A stretch of DNA of 64,000 nucleotides from Seohaeicola_A nanhaiensis (GCF_042654245.1 NZ_JBHSGI010000028.1:1-64000); one strand, 5' to 3'; positions 33,359-43,099 are shown, counted from the first letter of the stretch. Notes: generated from the letters alone by a model not told the origin. Numbers and translations are program-made.

Positions 33359-34141
33359 ATGGGAAATCTGTCTCCGATAATGCTCGGCTTTCTCGGAAGT
33401 CTTGCCGCCGGATCGCTCACAGCAGTCGGAGCGGTTCCCGTGCTGTTCGGGCGCATCCCGTCTCGGGCCACACGCGATCTGTCGCTCGGCTTCGCTGCCG
33501 GTGTGATGCTCGCCGCTTCTTTCTTTTCGCTGATCATCCCGGCATTGGATGCGGCGGAGCCGATGTTCGAAAACGGCGCGATGCCTGCGGCCATCGTATG
33601 CGTTTCGATTCTTCTGGGCATGGGGGCTGTCGCCCTGATGAACGAAAAGCTGCCGCACGAGCACTTCAAGATGGGACGCGAAGGGCCCGAAGCGGCGTCT
33701 TTGCGGCGGGTCTGGTTGTTCATCATTGCGATCACGATCCACAACTTCCCCGAAGGCCTTGCCGTGGGGGTCGGCTTCGGATCCGGAGGTATGGAGGGCG
33801 GTTTGCCGCTTGCTGTCGGCATCGGGCTTCAGAATGCGCCCGAAGGATTGGCCGTCGCTGTATCTCTGCTGGGCGAGGGATATCCGAAGCTGCGCGCCTG
33901 GGGCATCGCGGCGCTGACGGGCATGGTCGAGCCGATTGGCGGCCTGCTCGGGGCCGGGATCATCACACTGTCGGAACCGCTGCTGCCATGGGGACTGGCC
34001 TTTGCCGCGGGCGCAATGCTCTACGTCATCAGCCACGAAATTATCCCCGAAACCCATCGCAGCGGCCATCAGAACAGGGCGACGCTCGGTCTCGCAGTCG
34101 GGCTCGTTCTGATGCTGTTTCTCGATGTCTGGTTGGGATGA
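33359..34141 (+). CDS. ZIP-family divalent metal transporter
   Basis: Eight predicted membrane segments with the ZIP metal-site motifs HNFPEG and QNAPEG (segments 4 and 5) and HEIIPE. ZIP proteins move zinc or iron toward the cytoplasm. A ZIP importer inside a metal-induced efflux region is odd unless it restores an essential metal. Its stop lies 4 bases before lspA. Confidence 0.88.
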   Translation: MGNLSPIMLGFLGSLAAGSLTAVGAVPVLFGRIPSRATRDLSLGFAAGVMLAASFFSLIIPALDAAEPMFENGAMPAAIVCVSILLGMGAVALMNEKLPHEHFKMGREGPEAASLRRVWLFIIAITIHNFPEGLAVGVGFGSGGMEGGLPLAVGIGLQNAPEGLAVAVSLLGEGYPKLRAWGIAALTGMVEPIGGLLGAGIITLSEPLLPWGLAFAAGAMLYVISHEIIPETHRSGHQNRATLGLAVGLVLMLFLDVWLG

Positions 34142-34145
34142 GACA

Positions 34146-34628
34146 ATGTCACTAAACAAGGTATCTCCGGTGATCGGCGTCTTCGCGGCGCTTGCTGCGT
34201 TCGCGATTGATCAGATCACCAAAGCCATTGTTGTTGCGGATGCCGCCACTTTAAGCGCCGGGATTTCCGTGTTTCCGGGATTCAACCTCGTCTTTTATCG
34301 TAATGACGGCGTGACTTTCGGGATGCTGGGCGGCGCTCCGTGGTGGAGCCTAATCGCTCTCGCTCTTGCCATCTGTGTTTGGCTAGGGGTTATGCTGTTT
34401 CGCGCCGACAATGCGGTGGAAATGCTTGCCTACGGTGCGATCATTGGCGGAGCCCTGGGCAATGTCATCGATCGTGTGCGGTATCGGGCTGTAACAGACT
34501 TTCTCGATTTCTACATTGGCACAACACATTGGCCTGCCTTCAACTTGGCCGATGTATTTGTCGTCAGTGGCGTGGGGCTCTTGCTCGCCGCGCCATGGAT
34601 CAGCGCGCGGCGTTCGATCAAGTCGTGA
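34146..34628 (+). CDS. lspA: Lipoprotein signal peptidase LspA
   Basis: Four membrane segments with the two catalytic Asp blocks: GNVIDRV and FNLADVF. It cleaves the signal peptide of prolipoproteins. The start MSLNKV at 34146 is supported by position; the stop overlaps the GTG start of lnt. A plasmid copy beside lnt suggests a dedicated or metal-resistant lipoprotein maturation pair. Confidence 0.93.
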   Translation: MSLNKVSPVIGVFAALAAFAIDQITKAIVVADAATLSAGISVFPGFNLVFYRNDGVTFGMLGGAPWWSLIALALAICVWLGVMLFRADNAVEMLAYGAIIGGALGNVIDRVRYRAVTDFLDFYIGTTHWPAFNLADVFVVSGVGLLLAAPWISARRSIKS

Positions 34629-36208
34629 AGCCGGAAATTCTGAACCGCATCGCTCTGCGCCACCGTTTTCTTTCGCGGATGACGCTTGGTTTCGCCGCCG
34701 GGGCGATGACCGTTCTGACTTTCCCGCCTCTTTCGATTCTCCTGCTTGTTCCCGTTGCCTATTCCGCGTTGTTTGTCGGGCTTCGCGATCTCTCCTTCGG
34801 GCGTGCTTTCCTCGTCGGCTGGGCGTTTGGTCTCGGCCAGTTCGGTTTCGGGATTTGGTGGATCGCGGAAAGTTTCTACGTCGAGGCCGAGCGGTTTGGG
34901 ACGATGGCGATTCCGGCGGTCGCGGGATTGTCCGCAGGTCTCGCGATTTTCCCAGCCATTGCCGCTGCGCTTTTTGCCGAAATCGCGCGGCGCGGAGCCA
35001 TGGGCAGTCTCTTGGCCTGCCTCCTGTTCGCGACCTCCTGGACCGTGGCCGAGTGGTTGCGTGGTCACGTTCTGACAGGGTTTCCCTGGAATCTGGCCGG
35101 TTACGCACTTGTAGACTACGCCGCCCTTCGCCAGACCGCCGCCTGGGTCGGAAGCTATGGGCTAAGCTTTCTCACCGTGTTCGTCGCGGTACTCCCTGGC
35201 GCGGCTGCTATGGCGTCCGGGCGGCAACGATTGACCGTTTCGCTCATGGCGCTGGCCGGAATCGCGACGATGTGGGCTGTCGGCACGCTGCGCCTCCAGT
35301 CGGATGCACAACAGCCACCCGGTGTCGACCTGCGCATCGTCCAGGGCAACATTCCACAAGAGGAGAAATGGGCGCCCGAGAACCGCGAGGCGACATTCGC
35401 GCGCTATCTTGAGCTTTCAACCCGGCGCGGCGATTTCGACGTGCTTCTCTGGCCGGAAACCGCCTTTCCGGGTTTCCTCGACGAGGATACGGAGGCGCAG
35501 GCCCGCATTGCCGCTGCGCTCACAGAGGGCAGGGTGCTGCTCACCGGTGTGCCGGACCGTGTACCGAGCGAGGATGGCACCCGATATTTCAACACGGTCC
35601 AGGCTTTTGGCGCGACCGGCAGAATCCTGACCGGATACGCGAAACACCATCTCGTACCCTTCGGCGAATATGTGCCATTCCGTGGCTGGTTGCCCATCGA
35701 GCGGCTCACGGCGGGTCTGGGCGACTTTACGCCCGGACCGGGCCCGCGAACGCTTGCGCTTCCGGGTGTGCCGCTGGTCGCCGTGGCGATCTGCTATGAG
35801 ATCATCTTCCCAAGCCATGTGGTCGACGATCTGTTCCGGCCGGACTGGATTTTCAATGCGACCAACGATGCTTGGTTCGGAACCAGCATTGGACCGGAGC
35901 AGCACCTCGCGTCCGCACGCATGCGCGCTGTCGAGGAAGGGCTTCCCATCGTCCGGGCCGCAAACACAGGGATCTCCGCGATCATCGACGCAAACGGTGA
36001 CCTCGTCGCGCGGCTCGGCAACGGAGAAACCGGTGTCATAGATGCGGCTCTGCCCTCTGCTCATCCGTCAACGCTCTATGCGCGCTTCGGTGACTGGGCG
36101 CTGCTGGCTCTCATCTTCACTACTTGGGCCGTCGGACTGGCTGCAGGTCTGGTCGGCACACACCGGTGCAACAAGAGAACAAGAACGGAGAAAAAGTCAT
36201 GCTGGTAA
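34625..36208 (+). CDS. lnt: Apolipoprotein N-acyltransferase Lnt
   Basis: About six N-terminal membrane segments are followed by a carbon-nitrogen hydrolase domain with catalytic Glu (LWPETAFPG), Lys (YAKHHLVPFGEYVP) and Cys (AICYEIIFP). Lnt adds the third acyl chain to lipoproteins. The GTG at 34625 overlaps the lspA stop (GTGA); an inner ATG at 34679 is possible. The catalytic Cys is a possible copper target. Confidence 0.94.
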   Translation: MKPEILNRIALRHRFLSRMTLGFAAGAMTVLTFPPLSILLLVPVAYSALFVGLRDLSFGRAFLVGWAFGLGQFGFGIWWIAESFYVEAERFGTMAIPAVAGLSAGLAIFPAIAAALFAEIARRGAMGSLLACLLFATSWTVAEWLRGHVLTGFPWNLAGYALVDYAALRQTAAWVGSYGLSFLTVFVAVLPGAAAMASGRQRLTVSLMALAGIATMWAVGTLRLQSDAQQPPGVDLRIVQGNIPQEEKWAPENREATFARYLELSTRRGDFDVLLWPETAFPGFLDEDTEAQARIAAALTEGRVLLTGVPDRVPSEDGTRYFNTVQAFGATGRILTGYAKHHLVPFGEYVPFRGWLPIERLTAGLGDFTPGPGPRTLALPGVPLVAVAICYEIIFPSHVVDDLFRPDWIFNATNDAWFGTSIGPEQHLASARMRAVEEGLPIVRAANTGISAIIDANGDLVARLGNGETGVIDAALPSAHPSTLYARFGDWALLALIFTTWAVGLAAGLVGTHRCNKRTRTEKKSCW

Positions 36209-36366
36209 TCGCGGGCATTGTCGCGGGTGCGATCTGGGGTGGATATCTGGCGCGACGCCGAAAAGGAAACCGGCTGGATATCCTCCAGTATGCGGCGAGT
36301 TCGGCGATCGCCTTCGGTCTTCTCACCTATTTCATATCGGTGGTCCTCTTGCGCATCTTTTTTTAA
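36199..36366 (+). CDS. Small two-helix membrane protein (55 aa)
   Basis: MLVIAGIVAGAIWGGYLARR is one membrane segment and is followed by a second (IAFGLLTYFISVVLLRIFF). The ATG at 36199 has GGAGAAAAAG upstream and overlaps the lnt end by 10 bases. It resembles small YeeE/apolipoprotein-linked membrane proteins only in size; no family assigned. Confidence 0.6.
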   Translation: MLVIAGIVAGAIWGGYLARRRKGNRLDILQYAASSAIAFGLLTYFISVVLLRIFF

Positions 36367-36390
36367 GAAGGGTTTCGAAACAGCACCGAC

Positions 36391-38328
36391 ATGAGACGGC
36401 TTTTCAACATATTGCTGTACGGGTTTCTGGCAATCTGCATCACGGTATCGGTTGGTTCCGGGTTGGTCTATTTTCTGCTGAGCGCATCCGTTCCCGACTA
36501 CGACGAGGACTTCACGGTCGCAGGCTTAGGCGGACCGGTCGACATTCTGCGAGATTCTTCGGCAGTCCCGCACATCTCCGCGACTTCCGCTGCAGATGTC
36601 TACTTCGCGATCGGCTTCGTTCACGCCCAAGACAGGCTCGGTCAACTGTTAAGGGCAAGGCGAAAAGCGGAAGCTTCGTGGCCAGCCGATGGGACATTGT
36701 CCGTTGCGCCAGCGGTCTCAGACGCGCTCGCGTCCTATGCCGCGGGCGTCAATGCGTGGCTCGAGCTTGTGTCGGAAGGCGGGCGTGGCAGAGGCTCTCC
36801 GGAGCTGCTGATCGCAGACGAACGGTCGATCGCGGCCTGGACACCCGGCGATAGCCTGAGGATTGCCCGGTCTTTCCTGAATGGCCTGCGACCGGGAAGC
36901 GCACGGGAAGGAATGCCGAGTATATCAGGTGCCATTATACCGACGGATCGCCCGAGAGCGCCCGAACTACTTGCGACTGATCCGCAGCAGCGCCTCAATG
37001 CGTGGGCGATGGACGGTGACCGAACCGCTACCGGGACGCCAATTCTCGCCGCCGAAATCAGCGGTTCCCTGTCGCTTCCCTCGGAATGGTATCTCGCTGA
37101 TCTTCAATTTTCGACGGGGCCGGCCATAGGGGCCACAATGCCGGGCGTACCTTTCGTTATTGTTGGTCGCAACGCGCGCGTCGCCTGGGCCTTCCGGTCA
37201 CTTCCCGTGCCAGACGAGGAGGCGCCAGGGGGGCCATCACCCATGCAGACGGCAGGTTTCCTGACGATGCTGGAGCTGTTTGCGCGTTCAGCCGACGCGA
37301 ACGATGCCACTAGAGTTGCCGCAGACATGTTGCCGAAGGGCATGGAGGCATTGGTAATTGATCGAGAGACCGTTGACCGTTGGCCAAAAGAGGAAGCCGT
37401 ACGGGCGTCGTCATTTCGCGACATTCGACTGGCGGAGCTTGAAACGCGGCAATCGATCTTCTCGACAGAAGGCGTCATGGGTGTTCAAAGGGACACCGTA
37501 AGTTCCGTGGCGCGAACCCTCCTGCCCCTAATGGCGAAAGAGCTTTGGTTCGTGCAGTCCAGAGACAGCATCGAAGGCACCGATACGGACGACCTTCGTC
37601 GTGAGCTACTGGACAGGCTTGCGTCGTGGAATGGCGAAATGGATCGATATGCGCCGGAACCTCTGCTGTTTTGGACCTGGGTCTGGGCTTTGCAGCAGCG
37701 CATTTTGAAAGACGAGTTTCCGACAGCGAAGCAACTCTGGACCCGTCCGAACCCGGACTTTCTTTATGCGGTACTCAGTGATCGTCGCGGCAGCGCGATC
37801 TGGTGCGACATCCGTCCATCGTCACCTCGAGAGACATGTGAGGAGCAGGTTCGCGTGGCCTTGGATGATGCCCTTGGCTGGCTGGTCGATCGATATGGGC
37901 GCGATCTTTCGACCTGGACCTGGGGGGAGGAGCATACATTGGACATGCAGTGGTCGCCGATCAGTTCACGTGGGTTGCTGACCGACCTGCTGTCCCTTCA
38001 AGCGCCGATCTCAGGCGATCCCTTTACGCAATTCTTGACGTCATTTGGTGTTGAAGAAGACCGTCCATTCCTTGTGAGTGCCGGAAGCAATTTTCAGGCG
38101 GTCATGTCGATATCGGGAGCAGCGGGATCATACTACATCTCGCCCGCCGGACAGTCGGGACATCCGCTATCTCGATTCTACGACAATCTTTTTCCCTCGT
38201 GGATACAAGGCGAATACCTCGCCATGTCGACCGATCTGTCACTAGCCCGTGGCGGCGCTTCCGGGATATCGCGGCTCACACCGGCTACCTCCGACAACCC
38301 TCGGATGAGCGAGGGCCAGAGCGAATGA
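36391..38328 (+). CDS. Penicillin-acylase (Ntn-hydrolase) homologue lacking the nucleophile
   Basis: The N-terminal anchor and PVDILRDSSAVPHISA, GFVHAQDRLGQLLRARR match the alpha-chain part of penicillin acylases; LNAWAMDGDRTATGTPIL, PSEWYLADL and GVPFVIVGRNARVAWAF match the beta-chain start. In family members the beta chain begins with Ser (or Cys/Thr) before Asn (SNxWxV); here the aligned pair is Leu-Asn, so self-cleavage and catalysis should be lost. The usual DPHL after it is AEIS. At 645 residues it is short for the family. Its stop overlaps ctaG (ATGA), so it is kept as part of the operon. Confidence 0.8.
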   Translation: MRRLFNILLYGFLAICITVSVGSGLVYFLLSASVPDYDEDFTVAGLGGPVDILRDSSAVPHISATSAADVYFAIGFVHAQDRLGQLLRARRKAEASWPADGTLSVAPAVSDALASYAAGVNAWLELVSEGGRGRGSPELLIADERSIAAWTPGDSLRIARSFLNGLRPGSAREGMPSISGAIIPTDRPRAPELLATDPQQRLNAWAMDGDRTATGTPILAAEISGSLSLPSEWYLADLQFSTGPAIGATMPGVPFVIVGRNARVAWAFRSLPVPDEEAPGGPSPMQTAGFLTMLELFARSADANDATRVAADMLPKGMEALVIDRETVDRWPKEEAVRASSFRDIRLAELETRQSIFSTEGVMGVQRDTVSSVARTLLPLMAKELWFVQSRDSIEGTDTDDLRRELLDRLASWNGEMDRYAPEPLLFWTWVWALQQRILKDEFPTAKQLWTRPNPDFLYAVLSDRRGSAIWCDIRPSSPRETCEEQVRVALDDALGWLVDRYGRDLSTWTWGEEHTLDMQWSPISSRGLLTDLLSLQAPISGDPFTQFLTSFGVEEDRPFLVSAGSNFQAVMSISGAAGSYYISPAGQSGHPLSRFYDNLFPSWIQGEYLAMSTDLSLARGGASGISRLTPATSDNPRMSEGQSE

Positions 38329-39326
38329 TCACGAACTTCTTCTTCCTTTACGACCCTTTCGGCTATGTGCTGTCACCGGTGTCGCTCATTGTTGTCGGTC
38401 TTACAGCATGGCTGTTTTTGCGTGGGCTCAAAATACACGCTCGCTGTCTCGGAAGGGTTTCTGGCTGGCGTCGAGCCGTCTTCTTTGTCGGCCTCGCGGC
38501 CGTCCTCGTCGCGACGAATGGGCCGCTCCCGCCATTGGGGCACAGTCTGTTTTCGGTACACCAGGCCGAGCATCTTCTTCTGCGACTGGCAGGACCCATT
38601 CTCATTGCGGTTTCTCAACCCTGGCTTGTCCTTCAAGCCGGATTGAAAAGGGAATGGCGCCGACGCCTTGCCGCGATTGGGCGTGCGCGCATCCCGCGAT
38701 TCTTGGCGCTTCCTGCATCTGCCACCTCCTTGTTGATTGGTGCGCTTTTCGTCTGGCAGATCCCGATGATCTACGCCCTTACACAACGTATTGCGGCGAT
38801 GGAAGCGCTAGCACATCTGTCTATGGTGCTGGCTGGGCTTTGGTACTTTGCTATGCTGTTCGATCTGCGTGATCCGCCTGAAGGAGCGCGGCGCGGTGCT
38901 CGGCTGATGTCAGGGTTCGTGGTGATCGTTTCCAACATCTTTCTGGGCTCCCTGACAACGCTCAAAGAGGTGCCTCTCTATGGATCAGAAATCATCGCAG
39001 CGAGCGGTGGCCGACTTCGCGCCCTGGCTGACGAGACAATCGGTGGCTACGTAATCTGGGTCCCGTCGTCGATGGTTCTCATCGCGGCAATCATTCTGGT
39101 GCTGAACGGCTGGAACGCGGCGGAGGAACGGCGCTGGACGTCCCGCTACGACCTGATGCGCCAATCGAATGCGGCGGCGCTCGAGTTTCCGGAAACCGCG
39201 GAGGAACTGCGTCTGAAAGTAGGGAAGCCGAACCGAGACATGGGCCGTACGCTCGCCCTTGGCGCATTCTCCATGTTCATGGTTGTCATGGTTACCGTCG
39301 TGACCATCGTCTATGCCCTCGGATAG
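38325..39326 (+). CDS. ctaG: CtaG-type cytochrome c oxidase assembly protein
   Basis: About eight membrane segments of the caa3-type CtaG family (pfam CtaG_caa3) with HSLFSVHQAEHLLL and LAHLSMVLAGLWYFAM His/Met positions. It helps insert copper in cytochrome oxidase. The ATG at 38325 overlaps the previous stop (ATGA). It ends the run that started with SCO and is consistent with PCuAC and SCO function. Confidence 0.88.
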   Translation: MITNFFFLYDPFGYVLSPVSLIVVGLTAWLFLRGLKIHARCLGRVSGWRRAVFFVGLAAVLVATNGPLPPLGHSLFSVHQAEHLLLRLAGPILIAVSQPWLVLQAGLKREWRRRLAAIGRARIPRFLALPASATSLLIGALFVWQIPMIYALTQRIAAMEALAHLSMVLAGLWYFAMLFDLRDPPEGARRGARLMSGFVVIVSNIFLGSLTTLKEVPLYGSEIIAASGGRLRALADETIGGYVIWVPSSMVLIAAIILVLNGWNAAEERRWTSRYDLMRQSNAAALEFPETAEELRLKVGKPNRDMGRTLALGAFSMFMVVMVTVVTIVYALG

Positions 39327-39545
39327 ATTGAATTCGACATGAGACCAGACGTATTCTTCTCCGCTAGGGCCCGCCTGTCTCGCCACTGCCACGGCTGGAC
39401 ACATATTGTAGTGTCCTTACGCGTACCGGGTGCTTGCGCTGGCCCACGGCGGCAAGTGTCACTTTGGCCGTGATCGCCATCGAAGCGATCAACGTGGCCC
39501 TGTGCCGACGATTTGCCTGATCTGACGGAAGATCATCTCCTCCCA

Positions 39546-40058
39546 TCAGGCGTAGATGTCGATCGGTGTTCCGTCTTTCACCATTGCATAGATGTCCTCG
39601 ATCTGCCGATCTGTGACCGCGATGCAGCCAGCTGTCCAGTCGCGGACGTCCGTTGGGTCGATGCCTGGGCGTGGACCACCATGGATGAAGATGTCGCCGC
39701 CGGGGGAAAGGCCCTGCGCTTCAGCAAAGGCGATGTCGGCCTCATTCGGATAGGAGATGCCAACCGAAAGATGATACGTACTGTCGGGGTTGCGCTTATC
39801 GACTACGTAAGCGCCCTCAGGGGTCCGGCCGTCTCCCTCGAATTGCTTGTGACCCTCAGGAGCGAAACCCAGCCCGACCGGATAGGTTTGCAATACGCGA
39901 TCGGCTCCGTCCAGAACAAGCAAACGCTGCCCCTTGTAAAGCCGAACACGGGTCACTTCGGGTCCGCCATAGCTGCGGAACTTGCTGGCACAGCCAGACA
40001 AAAACGCTGCCAATCCGCCCAACAGGACGGCGCGGCGGGGAAATCGGATGGTTTTCAC
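39546..40058 (-). CDS. L,D-transpeptidase (YkuD) lipoprotein, copy 1
   Basis: A lipobox leader (LAAFLSGCAS) is followed by a YkuD catalytic domain with the His and Cys motif IHGGPRPGIDP...WTAGCIAV. L,D-transpeptidases make 3-3 cross-links or attach proteins to peptidoglycan through a Cys; known enzymes are inhibited by copper. This 170-residue protein is the shortest of four in the window. It is convergent with ctaG across a 219-base gap in which I see no gene. Confidence 0.9.
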   Translation of the reverse strand: MKTIRFPRRAVLLGGLAAFLSGCASKFRSYGGPEVTRVRLYKGQRLLVLDGADRVLQTYPVGLGFAPEGHKQFEGDGRTPEGAYVVDKRNPDSTYHLSVGISYPNEADIAFAEAQGLSPGGDIFIHGGPRPGIDPTDVRDWTAGCIAVTDRQIEDIYAMVKDGTPIDIYA

Positions 40059-40240
40059 TGCTCGATGCCTCTTTCGTGAGGTCTGATATGGACATTACGT
40101 TACCTTGCAAATGCTGCGTGATCAATGTCCGTGGGCAAGCGCGGCCTTTGCCATCTCTGGACCAACCTGCTCACCGCTGAATGCCTTGCGGGCCTACCGC
40201 AGCGCCTTGAGGGCGACCGGCAGGGAGACCACGGCAAGCC

Positions 40241-40573
40241 TTAATCGAACAACTCGTGAAGCCAGGATTTGCGTCGATAGCCGTGCTTGCGGTCGCCGCC
40301 GCCGTGCTTTCCGCGCCGGTAGCCGCGATCATCGTCGTAGCCGCGCGGCTCAGGCACCCGCTGAGGCGCCACATCGGGTGCCGAACGCTCGATGATCTTG
40401 TCCAGTTCACCCCGGTCGAGCCAGACACCCCGGCAATCGGGACAGAAGTCGATCTCGATCCCCTGGCGGTCGGTCATGCTCAAGGGCACCTCGCAAACCG
40501 GACACATCATCCTGCCCTTCACGCTCATGTCTCGTCTCGGCTCCTTTCCGGGTTCTCCCAGTTCAATGACCAT
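40241..40573 (-). CDS. Zinc-ribbon (TFIIB-type) protein
   Basis: A CPVC..CPDC zinc ribbon (MMCPVCEVPL and IDFCPDCRGVWLDRGEL) is followed by a basic His/Arg/Gly-rich tail (HGGGDRKHGYRRKSW). The WLDRGELDKII motif is typical of short zf-TFIIB proteins. Its ATG (40573) overlaps the zntA-type stop by 11 bases, so it is translated from the same transcript. Function unknown; possibly a zinc-binding accessory. Confidence 0.7.
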   Translation of the reverse strand: MVIELGEPGKEPRRDMSVKGRMMCPVCEVPLSMTDRQGIEIDFCPDCRGVWLDRGELDKIIERSAPDVAPQRVPEPRGYDDDRGYRRGKHGGGDRKHGYRRKSWLHELFD

Positions 40574-42917
40574 GTGCCAGCGCTCCTTTGGCCAAGCCTT
40601 CGCCAACCTGTTCACCGCCAGACGGCGGCGCCTTGGCCTCTTGGCTGTTCAGCAGGCGCAGGGCGTTGGCCACCACCAGCAATGACACTCCTACATCGGC
40701 TGCAATAGCGCCCCACATCGATGCCACTCCGAAAGCGGTAGCGACAACGAAAACGCCCTTGGTCGCCAAGGAAATACCGATGTTCTGATGGATAATCGAC
40801 ATTGTCCGGCGCGAATGACCGATCAGCCAAGGCACCTTCCCGAGGTCGTCTGTCATCAGGGCAATATCCGCCGTCTCGATTGCCGCGTCCGAACCAACGG
40901 CACCCATTGCGATGGCGTAATGCGCGCGCGCCATGGCCGGGGCGTCGTTGACCCCGTCGCCGATCATGGCCACCATGTCATGCGTTTCGACCAGTTCTTC
41001 GATAGCTGTCACCTTGTCTTCGGGCAGAAGCTCGGCACGGACCTCGTCGATGCCGACCTCGGCTGCAACAGCGCGCGCTGTCCGCTCGTTGTCGCCCGTC
41101 AGCATGACGATGGTCTTCACGCCCTGCGCGTGGAGCTGTGCCACGATGCCCTTGGCATCGGGGCGGATACGGTCGCGCAATTCCAGGATGCCGGTGACGC
41201 CGGTGTCGTCGCCCACGGCAACAAGGGTGCTGCCGGCCCCTTCGATGCGGTCGCGCAGATCCTTCGGAATGGCGTCGCCGAAACCCTTCTCCTCGGCAAA
41301 CCGGTCGGACCCTAGCCAGATCGACCGGCCGTCTGTGCGTCCTTCAAGTCCCCTACCTGGAACGGTTCGGGTATCTTGCGCGGCGGACACATTGATGCCT
41401 TCGGCTTCTGCCCGCGCGAGAATGGCGCGCGCCAAGGGATGCGAGGAACGTGCCTCCAGCCCAGCGGCGAGGGTCATCAGATCTTGCGCCGATGCTTTGC
41501 CCAGCGGATGCACCGCCGCCACCTCCGGCTCGCCCATGGTGATCGTGCCGGTCTTGTCCATGGCCAGTGCAGTGGTCTTGCCCGGTGCCTCAACATATGC
41601 ACCGCCCTTGATCAGCACCCCAGCCCGCGCTGAGGCGGTGAGTGCGGCGACGATGGAGACCGGTGTCGAGATGACCAGAGCACACGGGCAGGCGATCACC
41701 AGCAGCACGAGTGCATTGTAGAACCAATAATCCCAGGCCCCACCGAAAATGAGCGGCGGCAGCAGGGCAATTGCAATGGCGAGAGCCATGACGATAGGCG
41801 TGTAGATGCGGGCGAACTTCGCCACCCACTGCTCCACCGGCGCACGGCGGGCATGGGCGTCGCCGACCATGCGGATAATCTTGGCCAACACGGTGTCCGA
41901 GGCGGCCTTCGTGGCGCGCACCGTCAGTGTGCCTTCGCCGTTGATCGTACCGGCATAGACTTCGTCGCCCCGTTCCTTTGGGACCAGCGCACTCTCTCCG
42001 GTGATTGGCGCCTGATCGACGGCCCCTGCCCCATCGACAACCTCACCATCCAATGGGATGCGATCTCCGCCGCGCACGACGAAACGTGCGTTGATAGCAA
42101 CCGCGGAAGCCGGTACGTCCGCTTCCGAACCGTCATCATAAAGAATTCTTGCCGTCGGCGGCGCCAGGTCCAGCAGAGCTGAAACCGCATTCCTCGCACG
42201 CCCGACGCTCCAGCTTTCGAGGAAAAGCGAGAGCGAGAAGAAGAACGCAACCGTCGCCGCCTCGAAAAATTCGCCGAGGCCAATTGCACCCGCGACTGCG
42301 ACGACCATGAGCAGGTTCATGTCGGGCGACAGCCGCCGTGCGGACGACCATGCCTTGGGCGCCACGAGCCAAACACCGAACAGGATCGCGACCGCGAATA
42401 GCCCTGCCTCGACCAGTGGCATCGGCGCTTCGCCGTGCCCTGCGAAGAGGCCAAGTGCCCCCCCCATGCCGGTCTCGATGATGTGCCACAGAAATCCCGC
42501 GGCCCAGAAGCCACCACTGAGCGCCGTAAACAGCCGCTGGCGTGCAAGATGGGCCGCCTGGTCGACCGACGCGTTTTCGGCATCCCAGGGCTTGGCGGTC
42601 ATGCCGGTGCTTGCGACCAGTTCTGCAATTTCGCCGTCCGATACACTCTTGGCGCTGTCGAGGATAGTCATCCGTCCATTGATCACGTCGAACGCAAGAT
42701 GTTCGGCCCCGCCGATCTTCGGGCCGACCACCTTGTTCAGGATTGCTACCTCCTCGGCGCAATCGAGGCCGGACACCTGAAAACTGCGCCCGCCCGCTGG
42801 CGCGGGGGTCGCCGGAACGATGTCGCCGCACGTTCCGGCGCTCCCGCAGCAGCTGCCGCCGCTTGTCTGGGCATCTTCGGCGTGATCGTGGTCGTGACGA
42901 TGGGTGTCGGACGGCAT
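40563..42917 (-). CDS. zntA: Zn/Cd/Pb-exporting P1B-2 ATPase (ZntA type)
   Basis: A His-rich start (MPSDTHRHDHDH) and Cys-rich GSCCGSAGTC precede one HMA-like domain (SGLDCAEEVA). Catalytic features are CPCALVIST in the membrane, phosphorylated Asp in DKTGTIT near residue 454, SSHP, and GDGVNDAPA. The final membrane segments carry ADVGVSLLVV, whose Asp is a P1B-2 marker. So it exports Zn, Cd or Pb rather than Cu. A ZntR-type promoter lies just upstream. Confidence 0.94.
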   Translation of the reverse strand: MPSDTHRHDHDHAEDAQTSGGSCCGSAGTCGDIVPATPAPAGGRSFQVSGLDCAEEVAILNKVVGPKIGGAEHLAFDVINGRMTILDSAKSVSDGEIAELVASTGMTAKPWDAENASVDQAAHLARQRLFTALSGGFWAAGFLWHIIETGMGGALGLFAGHGEAPMPLVEAGLFAVAILFGVWLVAPKAWSSARRLSPDMNLLMVVAVAGAIGLGEFFEAATVAFFFSLSLFLESWSVGRARNAVSALLDLAPPTARILYDDGSEADVPASAVAINARFVVRGGDRIPLDGEVVDGAGAVDQAPITGESALVPKERGDEVYAGTINGEGTLTVRATKAASDTVLAKIIRMVGDAHARRAPVEQWVAKFARIYTPIVMALAIAIALLPPLIFGGAWDYWFYNALVLLVIACPCALVISTPVSIVAALTASARAGVLIKGGAYVEAPGKTTALAMDKTGTITMGEPEVAAVHPLGKASAQDLMTLAAGLEARSSHPLARAILARAEAEGINVSAAQDTRTVPGRGLEGRTDGRSIWLGSDRFAEEKGFGDAIPKDLRDRIEGAGSTLVAVGDDTGVTGILELRDRIRPDAKGIVAQLHAQGVKTIVMLTGDNERTARAVAAEVGIDEVRAELLPEDKVTAIEELVETHDMVAMIGDGVNDAPAMARAHYAIAMGAVGSDAAIETADIALMTDDLGKVPWLIGHSRRTMSIIHQNIGISLATKGVFVVATAFGVASMWGAIAADVGVSLLVVANALRLLNSQEAKAPPSGGEQVGEGLAKGALAHGH

Positions 42918-42949
42918 GAATGGACCTCTGGATTCGGGTGCTTTACCAT

Positions 42950-42980
42950 GACATAGCCCCTACAGTGGCTAGAGCTTCAA
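42950..42980 (-). promoter_or_regulatory. ZntR/CadR-type promoter of zntA
   Basis: On the minus strand TTGAAG (42980-42975), a 19-bp spacer with the dyad CTCTAGCCACTGTAGGG, and TATGTC (42955-42950). The predicted transcript starts about 26 bases before the zntA ATG. Confidence 0.88.
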
Positions 42981-43099
42981 GAGCAAAATACGGTGGTATT
43001 TCAGATTGTTTTATTGCTAGAGGATGCGGTGACTGGCTCTATCACGCCTTGAGGCATGAACAGCCGCTGCAAAGAAAAACAGTCACGAAAGGAAACTTA

